From positions 2,046,001-2,110,000 of the forward strand of contig CM075940.1 in NCBI GenBank assembly GCA_038030265.1: a DNA stretch of 64,000 nucleotides. Direction: 5' to 3'. Under the pieces are notes generated by a model. The model saw only the letters and a list, made by a program, of their open reading frames with translations, was not told the DNA's origin and ran no database searches. Of this stretch, positions 10,481 through 20,969 are shown piece after piece. Positions within the stretch are counted from its first letter, which is position 1; the number at the start of each line of letters is the position of its first letter. The position numbers were made by a program, and so were the translations under genes. This DNA is from Corythucha ciliata. Lineage: Eukaryota; Arthropoda; Insecta; Hemiptera; Tingidae.

Positions 10481-11230
10481 CCCGTCTCATCATTGTTAAG
10501 TGTGAATTTACCTTGATTTGGACCACGGATTATCAATAAAATCAGACTTGAATTGGATCGGACTTGAATGTTTTGATTTTTATTGATGTTCAATCAAACA
10601 ATTGTGTGACGTACCATGGAACTACCACCAAGGACCGTGGTCCATAGTGGTCTACCATGGACTATTCGACGTATATTATTACCTTTATATTTCTAAAAAT
10701 GTTGAACCAGAACAATTTTATGAGTCATGGAGGATTGAGGCATTTCAAAAGAAAAGTACATTGAAAACTCGCCTTTACTAATTGACACTGTAAAGTATAT
10801 TTTGGTAATTATGGGCATGGACGGTGGGTATAACAACTTGAGATTGGGTACCTAGTCTAGCATTTACGCCTGTAGTCATTGGCATGAAACATATACCAAG
10901 TTTCCGTTACGATCAACGATGACACGATTTTGGGTTTTAAGTCCCAATCAAGTTTTCGGCACACTACAAGTACACGAATTTAATGAAAAACTATTCTTGA
11001 ATACCAAGATGCTCAAATTGAATACCTTTCTTACGACTCATTATTCAGCTGTTGACCGATGTTTACCGGCATCAGGGGTGAAATAAAGGACATTTTATAC
11101 TTGCCGTTAAATATACTGCAAAATTGCAACTACTGATTACGAAGGAAATGTTTAAAAAACACGAAACGCGGCCAAAACTTGCAGGAAACTCGGAAAATAA
11201 ATACAAATACCCTACTTATCAAGAAACCTG
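10481..11230. other. Non-coding interior of the 11 kb element
   Basis: No gene was recognised. A local run of short palindromic variants of CCATGG and GTGGTC lies near 10610-10665. The last 80 bases before 11231 are homologous to the right half of the two related MITEs. Confidence 0.4.
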
Positions 11231-11830
11231 TGTGATAAATGATAATGATATGAGGGACCAAATATGGCGCTGATTAGGCGTGTTGCAGTACTCGTGTTTT
11301 ATAGTGCCTTAACAACGTGTGCGATATCAGTAGGACCAGTTCGTTAGGTGTTGACAACATGTTGGATGTACTGGAAAGCGTTCGGTAGCTTTCCAGCAGT
11401 GCTGGCAACAGACTGTTGGTTGTTCGTTAGCTGTTTACAACTGGCTGGAAACTTGCCAGATTTGCTGGACTGAAAAAGGCTGAGTGAATCCAGTAGATTG
11501 GTAAGGGACAGCGGGAATTACGATTTTGTAACCTGAACCCCGTGGCTGTTAGTGATACCTCTCATTAGTTTATGGTCAGTTGGTCACTTAAAACTTCTGT
11601 GCTTTGTTTATTTGCCTCGTGTTCGTGTTTCGTGAATTCAGTTTCTTCAATTCAATTCAATTCGATTCGACAGTTCTAATTTTCAACTTGTTCGTTGTGT
11701 TGGAGAGGAGCAATTTGAAAGAAATAGTTTTTCTGACTTGTTCAAATTTTTTTGAGGACGAGCTGGAAAGAGCTCCCTCGTCGGATGACGAGGACGAAGA
11801 AGTTCTGTGCCTTATGCACAGCATAACTAG

Positions 11831-12077
11831 AGAACCTTTAAAACACAGGTACTGCAACACGGATTTCAGCGCCATATTTGGTCCCTCAGTTGCTAGGGTA
11901 AAAAAAATATCATGAATGAAAAAATTGTCATCGTAACAGCAAACAATCGCGGAACGCGATCGAAATAAATCAAAATATATTACTTGTCAATGAGATCAGG
12001 TGATAATTATAATCATGTGAGGGACCAAGCATGGCGCCGATTTCCGTGTTGCAGTACTCGTGTTTTATAGTGCCTTA
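11831..12077. mobile_element. MITE I, 247 bp, 10-bp target duplication
   Basis: GCATAACTAG occurs directly on both sides (11821-11830 and 12078-12087). The inverted ends are AGAACCTTTAAAACACAGG and TAAGGCACTATAAAACACG (reverse strand), continuing through GTACTGCAACACGG and TTTGGTCCCTCA. It interrupts the first exon of the Harbinger transposase between the SIT and SDTRKRES codons. Its ends and interior match the 11 kb element at 232-11311. Confidence 0.9.
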
Positions 12078-12825
12078 GCATAACTAGTGATACGCGGAAA
12101 CGAGAAAGCATAAAAAACTTTACGTCATTTTTGAAGAATTGTCGGGATGGCACATTCCGGTCGCATTAACGGATGCACAGAAGTGACGTACTAGAGGAGC
12201 TTTTGCCGGGATACTCCATGGTAAATTCGAGAAGGCCTGGTACGTAGAATTTGTTTCAGAAATAAGTGAATATCATAATATATCACTAAACTCATAATAG
12301 ATCTGCTAAACTTATTGTTTCAGGAAGAACAATTAGTCCCGAGGAGCACCTGTACATTTACTTGTGGTTTGTCTCTCACGAAGCGTGTTCCTTCAGGGAC
12401 ATACAGAATAGGTTCGACGTTTCGCTAGCAGAAATAGTGTTTATTATACGTAACGTGGCAAGATATATTTGCTCAATTGGCCCAAAGTGGATTGTGTGGC
12501 CCTCAGTTGAAGCGATGGCGGTTACGGAAAGAAAAGTTCGAACCCAAAGCAAACTTGGGGGAGTGATTGGTAAGCTCTTTCACTTACACAATCAATTTGA
12601 TTTCTGGGTAATCATGTGTGATTCGTATTTTCTCATTTTAGGATTCATTGACGGTACTCACGTCCCAATCGATCGACCCAACGAGCACGGTGACTCGTAT
12701 TTCAACAGAAAAAAAACCTATTCCATACAGGCCCAAGTTGTCTGCAATGAAGCTATGGAGTTCATAGACGTTTTCGTGGGATATCCAGGTATACAGCTTC
12801 TCTGTGCCTATTGTCGTACTATGGG

Positions 12826-12945
12826 GCCTTAGTACCATGGGGTGTTAAAACAAATAGCACAAGTGGTATCCACGTAGCAACCGGTATTTTGGATAATACC
12901 GCCTGTGGTAAAGTTTTAACACCCCATGGTACTAGGGCCCTAATT
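12826..12945. repeat. Small MITE in Harbinger intron 3
   Basis: TTAGTACCATGGGGTGTTAA (12830) and TTAACACCCCATGGTACTAG (12918) form near-perfect inverted ends around a loop containing ATAATACCG. Similar ACCGC and GCTAGTACTAG motifs continue to about 13050, so the full element may be longer. Confidence 0.65.
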
Positions 12946-14314
12946 TTTTGTTGAAATTATACCGCAGGTGTTAAACCACACAAATAATGGGGTTGCTATG
13001 AAGATACCGCTGGCGTTATTGCTTTTAACGCTAGTACTAGTGCCCTTGGCACCCCACTGCCACTTGGGTGGGTTGCTCCCACAGTGAATCCGACCCACGC
13101 TGCGTACTAGCGCAAGAAGTTCGCCCTATGTACTCGGCTTTTGCAAGCATACCTTGCCTATTCAAAAGACCTTCCATTTTCCAGTGCGATATGATTGTTT
13201 GCTTTTTTCACAGGTAGCGTTCATGATTCCAGAGTATTCCGGTGCAGTGATTTGAGTTCAAAATTAGCGTCCCTACCTGAAGGTTATTTACTACACAATT
13301 CAGTAGTTGTAATTACCGACTGATCGTGTTCTATTCCTTTCAGACAAACACTTACTGGGGGATTCCGGGTACCCATGCACCCAGCAACTCATAACTCCGT
13401 TCCGCGACAACGGGCACTTATCTCGAAAAGAGAGACATTTTAACATGGCTCTCTCAAGTTCTAGGGTTGCTGTGGAGCACTCCATTGGAATTTTGAAACA
13501 GCGGTTCAGGTTGGTAAAAATCTGAATGTTTTGCCATGCATTTGTTTGTTAAATTGAGCCTGAGGATGCCTTATTGTGCTGGACATTTCCTTTCCTTGCT
13601 TTCTTCTAACTTACTACTGCGATGACGATTGCAAGCCTCTGCCTTATATTTCATCGCAAAGTAAATCATCATATAAATTAATTTATTTTCCTGTGCAGGT
13701 GCTTGTACCATTTAAAGTTGCGCAACTTGAAAACAATAGTGCAAGTCATAAAATCCTGCGCCATCCTACACAACATGTGTATGAAAAGGTACGGCCTTGA
13801 TAACGAGCTGCATGAAGAATTGCACCAACATTCCCAAGAGGAGCGACAAAATGGACCGGGGAACTTCGACAATGAAGAGGGAGCCGCAAAAAGAAGGAGA
13901 ATGTGGAATGACCTCCAAAAATAAAAACCCGACAGTACTGTTAATGTCGGAAATGGTAAAGGACTATACTGGGTGATTCACACAACTGTTGAGATGAATA
14001 CAATAAAAATCCATTACTATTACAAAACTACAAATATATACAAACAAATACAAAAGCGGGGGACGTATTAAATTAATTTTGAGAGGATCTCTATTTGTTT
14101 TTCAAGGAGATCGTTTCTCCTTGCCATGAGTTCTTCCACCTGAAATATAAAGAAAACCGCTTTTAGCATGTTTGTGAGCAGCTTAAGCCTTGGAGTTCAT
14201 GAGTTGTGGGGCGTTCAAAGGCATGTTTTCAGAGCTGGGGGCCTGTTCTTTAAGATTTCACTGTCACTATTCCTGTCCTTTTCCACTAATTAACGGGTGA
14301 ATTAACGGATTAAT

Positions 14315-14545
14315 TCCTCGTGTTCGTGTTTCGTGAATTCAGTTTCTTCAATTCAATTCAATTCGATTCGACAGTTCTAATTTTCAACTTGTTCGTTGTG
14401 ATGGAGAGGAGCAATTTGAAAGAAATAGTTTTTCTGACTTGTTCAAATTTTTTTGAGGACGAGCTGGAAAGAGCTCCCTCGTCGGATGACGAGGACGAAG
14501 AAGTTCTGTGCCTTATGCACAGCATAACTAGAGAACCTTTAAAAC
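14315..14545 (+). repeat. Duplicate of the transposase 5' end
   Basis: This block repeats 11625-11847 almost base for base. It includes the first exon with ATG at 14401 (MERSNLKEIVFLTCSNFF...), an acidic SSDDEDEE stretch, the GCATAACTAG target site and the first bases of MITE I (AGAACCTTTAAAAC), after which it diverges. It therefore arose after MITE I inserted. The open frame stops after 56 codons from the ATG and has no catalytic part. Confidence 0.8.
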
Positions 14546-14752
14546 GAGGTGGTGAAGGACTGAGATAGTGACACTGCACTGAAATCTTTCAAAACTAAAA
14601 TGACAGCGCAGGCAAGTTACTGCTAGCGACATTCTTTCCCACGAGTTTGCACTAAGACACACAAGATTGTTCAATCTTCTTCTCTATGCAACTTGCTTCA
14701 AACAAGCCGAAGAGGGTAACGGGGTGCACAGTACATTACTGTCATACCATAC

Positions 14753-15850
14753 CTTGTTGTTGTGACGCTCCATTGCCATCATTCTGTCCTGGTGGTTCTT
14801 TTCCAGGAACTCTTTTATATCGGAAAGTTGAGTTTTTGAACTCTTTCGTTTCCTTTTTCTGGGTGAACGCTTACCCCTGGTCCAGAAAAACTTGGTTGGT
14901 AACACTCGAAGCCGAAAAAGTGAAAATTAAGCTTACTTTGAAGGACTGCAGACAGGCGAAAGAGAATCCTCCAGCGAGAGCGCTGATGGCCCGGCGACTC
15001 CTTCAACGTACGCCGGCCTTATAGAGGGCCTCTCTCCCAGTAAATCCTCGAGCTCACTAACAAGACAAGGTAAACAATACTTGTGTAATGCGGATCCATA
15101 TCTTTCGTTTTCGAGTACGATTTCTATTCTTACTTCTCAAATTTGAGGATTAGTGTTCCTCTTCCTGTGGCCCTATCGTTGTCCTTCTTCTTCTTGAAGG
15201 ATCTCTCCAAACTATAAATTTTGTTGGAGACGTTGTTTTGAGAGAAACTGTAGCCATTCCTAACCATTTCCTCCGCGATAATCTTGTGCATTTTTTTTTT
15301 TGTCAACTTTTTGTTGGCGTGGGTTTTCAGTAATGATATTAAGAGCTTCGTACCTGCGTCAGTCTAGTGTGCCTTGTCTGAAAAGAAGCAGATTTCCACA
15401 AGAATTAGAGCGTTAGAGTTGCAAGAATATTGAACTAAGAAAGAAATGCTCACCACTCTCTACTTCAGGTCGCTCTTGGGTAATTGATAATAACTGATGT
15501 GGACTTGATAATGGCCGATGAGGAGAAGCCACGAAGTCCGTATCTATGCGGGAAATAAGTTATAACATTCCGTTTGAATAAAATAGTTTAATGTTTATGA
15601 ATAATACGGAAACGTATTCGTGCAAAACTAAGAGGAAATTATGGTAAAACTAATGATAGTACTATTAATAAGAATATTGTCAATATCTAATGATCAATAG
15701 TATCATTATCATTACTGGAACTCGATGATGATGAGCCTGATTCCGTGAGCACTTGCACCGTTATCCCCGTGCCGGGAGCAGATTCCAATACGTCGGACGG
15801 AAAGAATCCAGCGTCTATTCTGTCCGAAATGAACTTAGCTAGATATTCAT
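14753..15850 (-). pseudogene. Harbinger Myb/SANT-like protein, split gene
   Basis: Harbinger elements need a Myb-like partner that carries the nuclease to DNA. On the minus strand an upstream exon near 15850-15690 reads DEYLAKFISDRIDAGFFPSD and a Ser-rich tail. Exon 15377-15135 reads TKLLISLLKTHANKKLTKKK, KIIAEEMVRNGYSFSQNNVS and NKIYSLERSFKKKKDN, a trihelix/SANT fold. Exon 15056-14937 reads ELEDLLGERPSI. Exon 14876-14753 is basic (GKRSPRKRKRKSSK) and ends ME-rich. GT..AG phases agree across all three inner junctions. The first SANT Trp codon appears as TAG (plus strand 15364-15366), so the copy is probably dead. The true first and last exons are not certain. Confidence 0.75.
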
Positions 15851-15859
15851 CTGTAATGG

Positions 15860-16929
15860 AAAATGATCATTAATGTCAATTATCTTTGTTAATTCATTCT
15901 ATCTGTACAAATATGTAAAGTACCCCAATATATCATTAACTCCCAGACATGATCTGGTTTTCTCAGCTAAATGCATAACTTGTTATCGGGGAAAAAATTA
16001 TACACTAAGGATAAACTGAATCTGCATATGGTCAGGCGATCTACTGTTGATGGCGAAGCCATACGAACCATAGTACCAGTACGTAGTCTACAAACAATTT
16101 TGCAGCTTCGAAAAACCTGCGCTTCCATTATAGAAGTCGAAAAACGTCGATATTTTAGGTTTTTTTTTTTCTTTTTTTAGCTTCAAAACTACGCTTCCTA
16201 GCCAGATAGCTAGAGAATCCTTTTTAAAAGACGATTGTATTTCCTAAACTTGGAGATCCAAACAAGCTCTGTAGGTCAAATAGCACCCGAAATATGGTGG
16301 TTTAAAAATCAGCATTTCATTCCAGAGAAGTAAAATGTTAGGCTTCTGCCAACGTTAACTTCAAATATCAGCGTACATAATATGTATCGTATGGTAAAAG
16401 TGTGACGGAAAAAGTTGTGGCGGAAATGATGCTTCTTTGAAGTGCAAAACGAGGCCTGTAGGACCAATACTGCTCTCGCAATAGTTCAAAAACAAATAAA
16501 TGATCTCGCTTCCTCCAATGATGATTTGAAGCCTTTCTGAAGGGTGGTCCAGTTTGAGTGCGACAAAAAAAGTTGAGTGGGAGCTTATAAAAAATGAAGC
16601 ATAAAATTCCTATTAGAGTAATGACTTATTATTCATCTCGCTCAAGAGTTATGACTATTTAGTATGATTTGGCTGGGAAAATTCTCTTTTGTCCGAAAAA
16701 TAGATATTTCTCAGCTTTCAATGCTTCTTTTAGAAGAAACTCGGGCAGTTTTGAAATCTACGGAAAATTTACTTCAGGTAAGCATGCATACAATTCTTAA
16801 AAATCGCCACGAACATCATGAAATGTGGGGCTCTCGTAGCGCCAATCCAACCGAAAACCCAGAATTTGCCCATTTCTTATAGTAATAACGTGTCCCTAAA
16901 AATAGCTTAAACCTCAGGAAAACATCATT
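15860..16929. other. Non-coding, nothing recognised
   Basis: AT-rich sequence inside the proposed Harbinger limits; it may include upstream exons of the Myb gene. Small open frames (15971-16180, 16664-16882) show no domain or coding signature. Confidence 0.4.
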
Positions 16930-17118
16930 GGTCTGTCAGCCTTGCAATGATATCCTCAAAAATCAAAGTATTTAACTCCTTCGATAAGAAATTGGGTGAC
17001 GGGATTGAAAAAAGTACCTAGCTTCAAAATGCAATTTATTTATTCCGTCGCCTAATTTCTCATCGAAGGAGTTATATATGTACTTAGATTTTTGAGGATA
17101 TCGTTGCAAAGCTGACGA
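16930..17118. repeat. Hairpin repeat
   Basis: GCAATGATATCCTCAAAAAT (16944) pairs with ATTTTTGAGGATATCGTTGC (17088). The inner parts AACTCCTTCGATAAGAAATT and AATTTCTCATCGAAGGAGTT also pair, around a loop of about 40 bp. Confidence 0.7.
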
Positions 17119-17879
17119 AAAGAATGAACAAATTTTCATAAATGACTTCTGGGTCAAAGGAAATACGCAGCCCTGGCGTGCCTTGGCGTTTTGGGAAATA
17201 TTCAATACCATAAGAAATCTTTCAAGAACTGCACTCAATACCGGTAATTAACTACAGTCACTTTGCAACGAATCAAGGTACTACTTCACCGAAGATGACA
17301 AACGAGAAAGTAAAATATTTTGAACAGATCTACTCACTGTCAGAAAGATTCCTTTTCTCATCTTCAGTCACATAGACTTCAACCTGATTCCCGTTCAGCA
17401 ATATCTGAACAGGTTCCATCCCAAGAAAAAAGATCAACAAGAAAATCCAATTCTAATTACGAAACAACAAATTAAAAAAACAAATACAAATACTCTTAAA
17501 AATAAAACGGCTTCTTGGAACGCTTCAACTCAACTTTTAACTAACTGTCAGTTTGGCGCTTGCTTGGATGTTGCGAATGGCCAGGTTATTTTTGCTAACT
17601 TTGTCAGAAAGCGTTCGGTAGGTTGGACTTGTTTTCTTTACTGGGTGACGTCATGCCTCTTACTGGATGTGTTGAACTCGTTGAGCTTTCAACAGCTAAC
17701 GAACAAACCTTATAAAGACGAGTAGAGGCGATGTTTGATAAAGCTTTTCCCGGGCACCATCATTTTTGTTCTGGATAACGTATCAGACTACTATCTTTGG
17801 TGGTTTGGTGTTTGTTGAAATTGGATTTCTGTTCTGTTTCTCATTTCTTCGTTCTTTCATTCAGCGAATACTTATAGAA
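17119..17879. other. Non-coding, right end of Harbinger and THAP 5' region
   Basis: No gene was seen. TTCGGTAGGTTGGACTTG near 17611 echoes TTCGGTAGCTTTCCAG near 11380, further support for related sequence at the two ends of the Harbinger copy. Confidence 0.4.
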
Positions 17880-19179
17880 ATGGTCGGGTGTGCAGCATTT
17901 AACTGTACCAACAACACTCTTTCGGGCCACCGACTTTTTATTTTTCCTACGGAGGCGGAAAGAAGAAATAAGTGGCAAGCCAACTGCCGGCGAGGAGGTG
18001 GCTGGAAGCCTTCGAAATATTCACGCCTTTGCGAATTAAGTTCTTTTCACATATTTTCCCTAACTTGACTAATTTAGGCGGAGGCATTAATTAATACTTA
18101 CGATTAGTGGCCCAGTGGAGTTCTTTACGGTACGGAGGCAGTTCCGCCACGTGCTACTCATCTACCGTCCACGTCCTTTCCATTGGCCATAACCGGTCAG
18201 CCTAGTCATCGCAAGTCTGCAACTGTATTGAATTATTCATACGAGCAGTTTCCCCCGCATACATATTTTGATTTTGAGGAAAAATTTATTTCTCTCTCCC
18301 GCTTCGGGGTTCGGGCGCTCACGAGGGACGTACTACCATCAGCAACAAATTAGTTTAATCTTTTCTGCCGGGGGGGGGGGGGTCATCTCGTACTGTTGCT
18401 AATACAGTAGGCAAAATTTGTTGACTTTAATTAAACTCGACCTTCCAGCGCGTTATATTCTGCACCGTTCTAGTGAGTTACCATACTTTTGCCTAGTAAT
18501 TGACGATGAAATTCTTACTTTTTGAGACAAACTCACGATTTCTCATTCCTCCAAAAGAGTGTGGTTTCTATTGCCTCCTTGAATGGGCATCAAGTCACCA
18601 GATATCCCAGACCCAGACCAACATCAATCATGCTTCGACAACGTGAAACGTGCACTATGTGGGCCCAGTCGTAGCTCCTCCTACATCTAAAGTATCGCAG
18701 AATGGCATCTCCGGGTATCCTACCTCGATCCGTACAGGATTTATGTCATTGTGTTTTTGAATTTCGTATTAATGATGGGATATCTACTAATAATTGAATG
18801 AAGCCCTCGTGAGCTACTTGTTAATTGTGGGGGGGGGGGGTGGATTCTTTAATATGTATAAACTGCCTAGACATGAATGAGAGCGGGCCAATCAACTAAT
18901 TCTGACATTTCCATTTCCATTCAAGAAGCACTTCGAGCCCAATCAGTGGGAGTCGAATCGGAACGATGGGTGGAAGAAGCTGAAGCCGAATGCAGTGCCG
19001 ACCATTTTCTACCTGTTTCCCACAGAATATACGGTGGTTAAGAGTAAAGTATGTTTCACAATCGGATACTAATGTTGCCTCACGAGTGAAGGATCTTTCT
19101 TATTCTTTTGTAGAACTTGAAAGTCGATGATTTAGGGTCAACCGACACTCCAGCAAAAGGATCCTTCCAAGCGCTTCTG
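17880..19179 (+). pseudogene. THAP-domain gene, copy 2, three exons
   Basis: Exon 1 (17880-18035) begins MVGCAAFNCTNNTLSGHRLF and contains the THAP order C-x4-C, HRLFIFPTEAERR, KWQANC and SRLCE. Exon 2 (18926-19048) gives KHFEPNQWESNRNDGWKKLK and AVPTIF, completing C2CH. Exon 3 (19114-19179) gives NLKVDDLGSTDTPAKG. Junctions are in phase, but the exon 1 donor reads TTAAGT where GTAAGT is expected, so normal splicing is doubtful. The product would bind DNA; it could be the N-terminal part of a P-type transposase or a separate protein. Exons 2 and 3 are partly repeated at 19597-19793. Confidence 0.75.
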
Positions 19180-19596
19180 GTACGAGATAATTAAAGTTGC
19201 GCATAAGTGGTGTATGTTGGATGTACGAGAGAGGGGGGGGGAGTATTTATCATAAGGCTTGTAAACCCTGTGTTTGGTTCACGTCGCCCAGAGATCCGTG
19301 GGTGTGGTTTGTCCACGTTGTCTGTATCTTTAATATAATTTTACCCCAATTGTTGTTCCGTGCTTCTCTCCTATAATATGCAGTTTTCTACCCTTTCCGC
19401 CGACAAGAAATTAATCATTACGTTTTCAAGTTTGCTCTTAAATCCGTCATTTTTGTGTGCGAACTACTACTTATTGTCTACGATTTTTGTTTGTACTTAG
19501 TTCCATTATTTTGTTAAATTATTGTAGTATGAATGTGCTATTTTGCTGTTTCCATTTTTTACCTAATATCAACTTATCTTACGATGTATGATTTAG
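19180..19596. repeat. Duplicated intron, copy 1 (empty site)
   Basis: The region after exon 3 is related to 19794-19818 joined to 23770-24200: both contain AAGTTGC at the start, then GTTCCGTGCTTCTCTCCT and CAGTTTTCTACCCTT. This copy lacks the 3951-bp transposon and so serves as an empty-site control. Confidence 0.75.
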
Positions 19597-19793
19597 CTCA
19601 AGCCAAATGAGGTGCCGACAATTTTCTGCCTACCCAACTCTTCCACAAAATTTACGGCGGTTAAGAGTAAATATGTTTCATATTCTTATTTTCAATTTGC
19701 CCTATGAGTAAGTAATATTTATTATAGGACGTAGAAGTCGATAATTTTGGGTCTACCGACTCTCCAGCTCACGTGTCATATGCTACGCTTCTG
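19597..19793 (+). pseudogene. Duplicated THAP-gene exons 2 and 3
   Basis: An exon-like block LKPNEVPTIFCLPNSSTKFT (from 19597) and, after an AG acceptor, DVEVDNFGSTDSPAHVSYAT plus LL (19728-19793, GTAAGT donor) are diverged repeats of exons 2 and 3 above. The first part of the THAP finger is not repeated. Confidence 0.7.
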
Positions 19794-19992
19794 GTAAGTG
19801 ATAAATCAAGTTGCACGTGGGTCATTCTCCGAAAGTAGGGAATTTCCTGTCCCGAGAGCTTTTCTCCACTATGGATGGTCCTTTTTCTTTTTTTTCCCCT
19901 GTCTCTGGAGACAGATTCCTCCTTATTTCATTCAGTTGGTATCGTTATGTTATAAATTTGTCACGTACATGATTTAATTAATTACCTAAAAT

Positions 19993-20650
19993 CTATCTCC
20001 CTCACCTTGTCCCACACCGTCTGTCTGCTTCAATTATTACCTATGCTCGTCACCTTGGGTAAAAATAAATGTTTTTTTGCAGGAACCTCTCTAAGTAGTA
20101 GAAGAAGAAAAAAGCCAAACCCCTAAAAATATAACAGGAACCTCTCTAGTTGATTATTCTAAAACACCTTATCTCGTGGAATAATACCATGACGACGTAG
20201 AGGCCGTCAAATGTTCGTCCCATCTGTGACGCCTATCTCCCTCACACCTTCAAAAGCAAGCTCGCAACTGTGCAGCTGATTGAATTTGAGTTTTCATCTG
20301 TTCGTTTTCACGCCACCCAGAGCCACGCGAAACATAATTAGGTCGCTCCAATTTTAATTTTAGATTTTTAGCGTCTTTTGTGCTCGAAATCGTTTTAGAA
20401 TCGGACTTTCCAGTGAGCTCACCTATCTCCCTCACCGTTCAAATTTTTGTATAAGGTAAGTGTTTATTTCGAATATTGTTGTTTCACTTAGTAGCGGCTG
20501 TGGAGAAGAAGAGAAATCATTCTTTGAAGGTTATAAATTATGTTGTAAACTCATTGGCAAATCAAGATTTTCGCGGATTTCTACCTCCCTCATACTATCT
20601 CCCTCATCGTTTACGAAGTGAGGGAGATAGATTTTAGGTGAGGGAGGATA
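19993..20650. repeat. Left cluster of CTATCTCCCTCAC motifs
   Basis: The 13-mer CTATCTCCCTCAC occurs exactly at 19993, 20233 and 20423, with one change at 20595 (…CAT) and 20581, and in inverse at 20618 and, imperfectly, 20638. It also occurs near the right end of the same transposon. Repeated short motifs inside both ends of a transposon are usually transposase binding sites; here that is inference. Confidence 0.75.
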
Positions 20651-20969
20651 GAAAAGAATAATGAACAACTAGATTTTGGCAGCAAGCACCAGTCTTTTAC
20701 CGCGTTGCTGTTTTTTCCATCATCAGAAGTATTATCAACCTTCCACTTCCAAATGACCCCCCCCCTTCTCCCAACTTCCTAAAAATTATAATTCCGTGGT
20801 TGGACGTAGAAAAAATTTCGCTGTTCGCGACTGACTGAAGAATTAGTGAAGATGTTTTTAGACTTTTATGTCAAATTTGGTTTCAAAAAATTTTAGGTGA
20901 AAGTGATTTATAAATTTATAAATACATATGCGTGCGTAACTTTTTAAATGTATCTAATATGTTTAATTT

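Larger units (their letters stand above)
232..11311. mobile_element. 11 kb DNA transposon with THAP gene, parent of a MITE family
   Basis: Left end AGAATCTTTAAAACACAGG (232) and right end GTGTTTTATAGTGCCTTA (to 11311) are inverted. Each continues inward through the conserved GGTACTGCAACACG and GCCATATTTGGTCCCTC blocks (right end inverted). Flanks are ACAACGTTAG (222-231) and ACAACGTGTG (11312-11321), eight of ten bases equal. Two short elements at 11831-12077 and 36916-37145 have the same ends, the same inner sequence and 10-bp duplications, so they look like internal deletion derivatives. The interior holds a broken THAP gene and later insertions: a foldback, a hairpin element and a hAT element. 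No transposase catalytic domain remains. A 9-10 bp duplication is usual for Mutator-like elements; the superfamily is not settled. The alternative is two unrelated solo ends that happen to face each other. Confidence 0.6.
11700..13924 (+). pseudogene. Harbinger DDE transposase (HARBI1-like), five exons
   Basis: The product would cut DNA at Harbinger ends. Exons fit GT..AG junctions in phase: 11700-12239 (interrupted by a MITE), 12324-12569, 12642-12788, 13214-13509, 13699-13924. Readable motifs are RTISPEEHLYIYLWFVS, the first catalytic Asp in GFIDGTHVPIDRPNEHGDSY, GSVHDSRVFR, the second Asp in GDSGYP, the Glu in VEHSIGILKQRFR, and the usual end LYHLKLRNLKTIVQVIKSCA with ILHNM. Breaks: the start is TTG (11700) where the duplicate at 14401 has ATG; the MITE at 11831-12077 enters exon 1; there is a TAA near 12161; about 24 bp disrupt the frame near 13320. 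A separate small repeat sits in intron 3. The family is clear; the copy is dead. Confidence 0.85.
11425..17708. mobile_element. PIF/Harbinger element, decayed
   Basis: The gene pair at 11700-13924 (+, DDE nuclease) and 15850-14753 (-, Myb/SANT protein) is the standard two-gene content of a Harbinger transposon. TTCGTTAGCTGTT (11430) and AACAGCTAACGAA (17692) are candidate inverted ends; a related TTCGTTAGGTGTT at 11339 suggests subterminal repeats. I could not match the 3-bp target duplication, so these limits are tentative. Confidence 0.5.
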
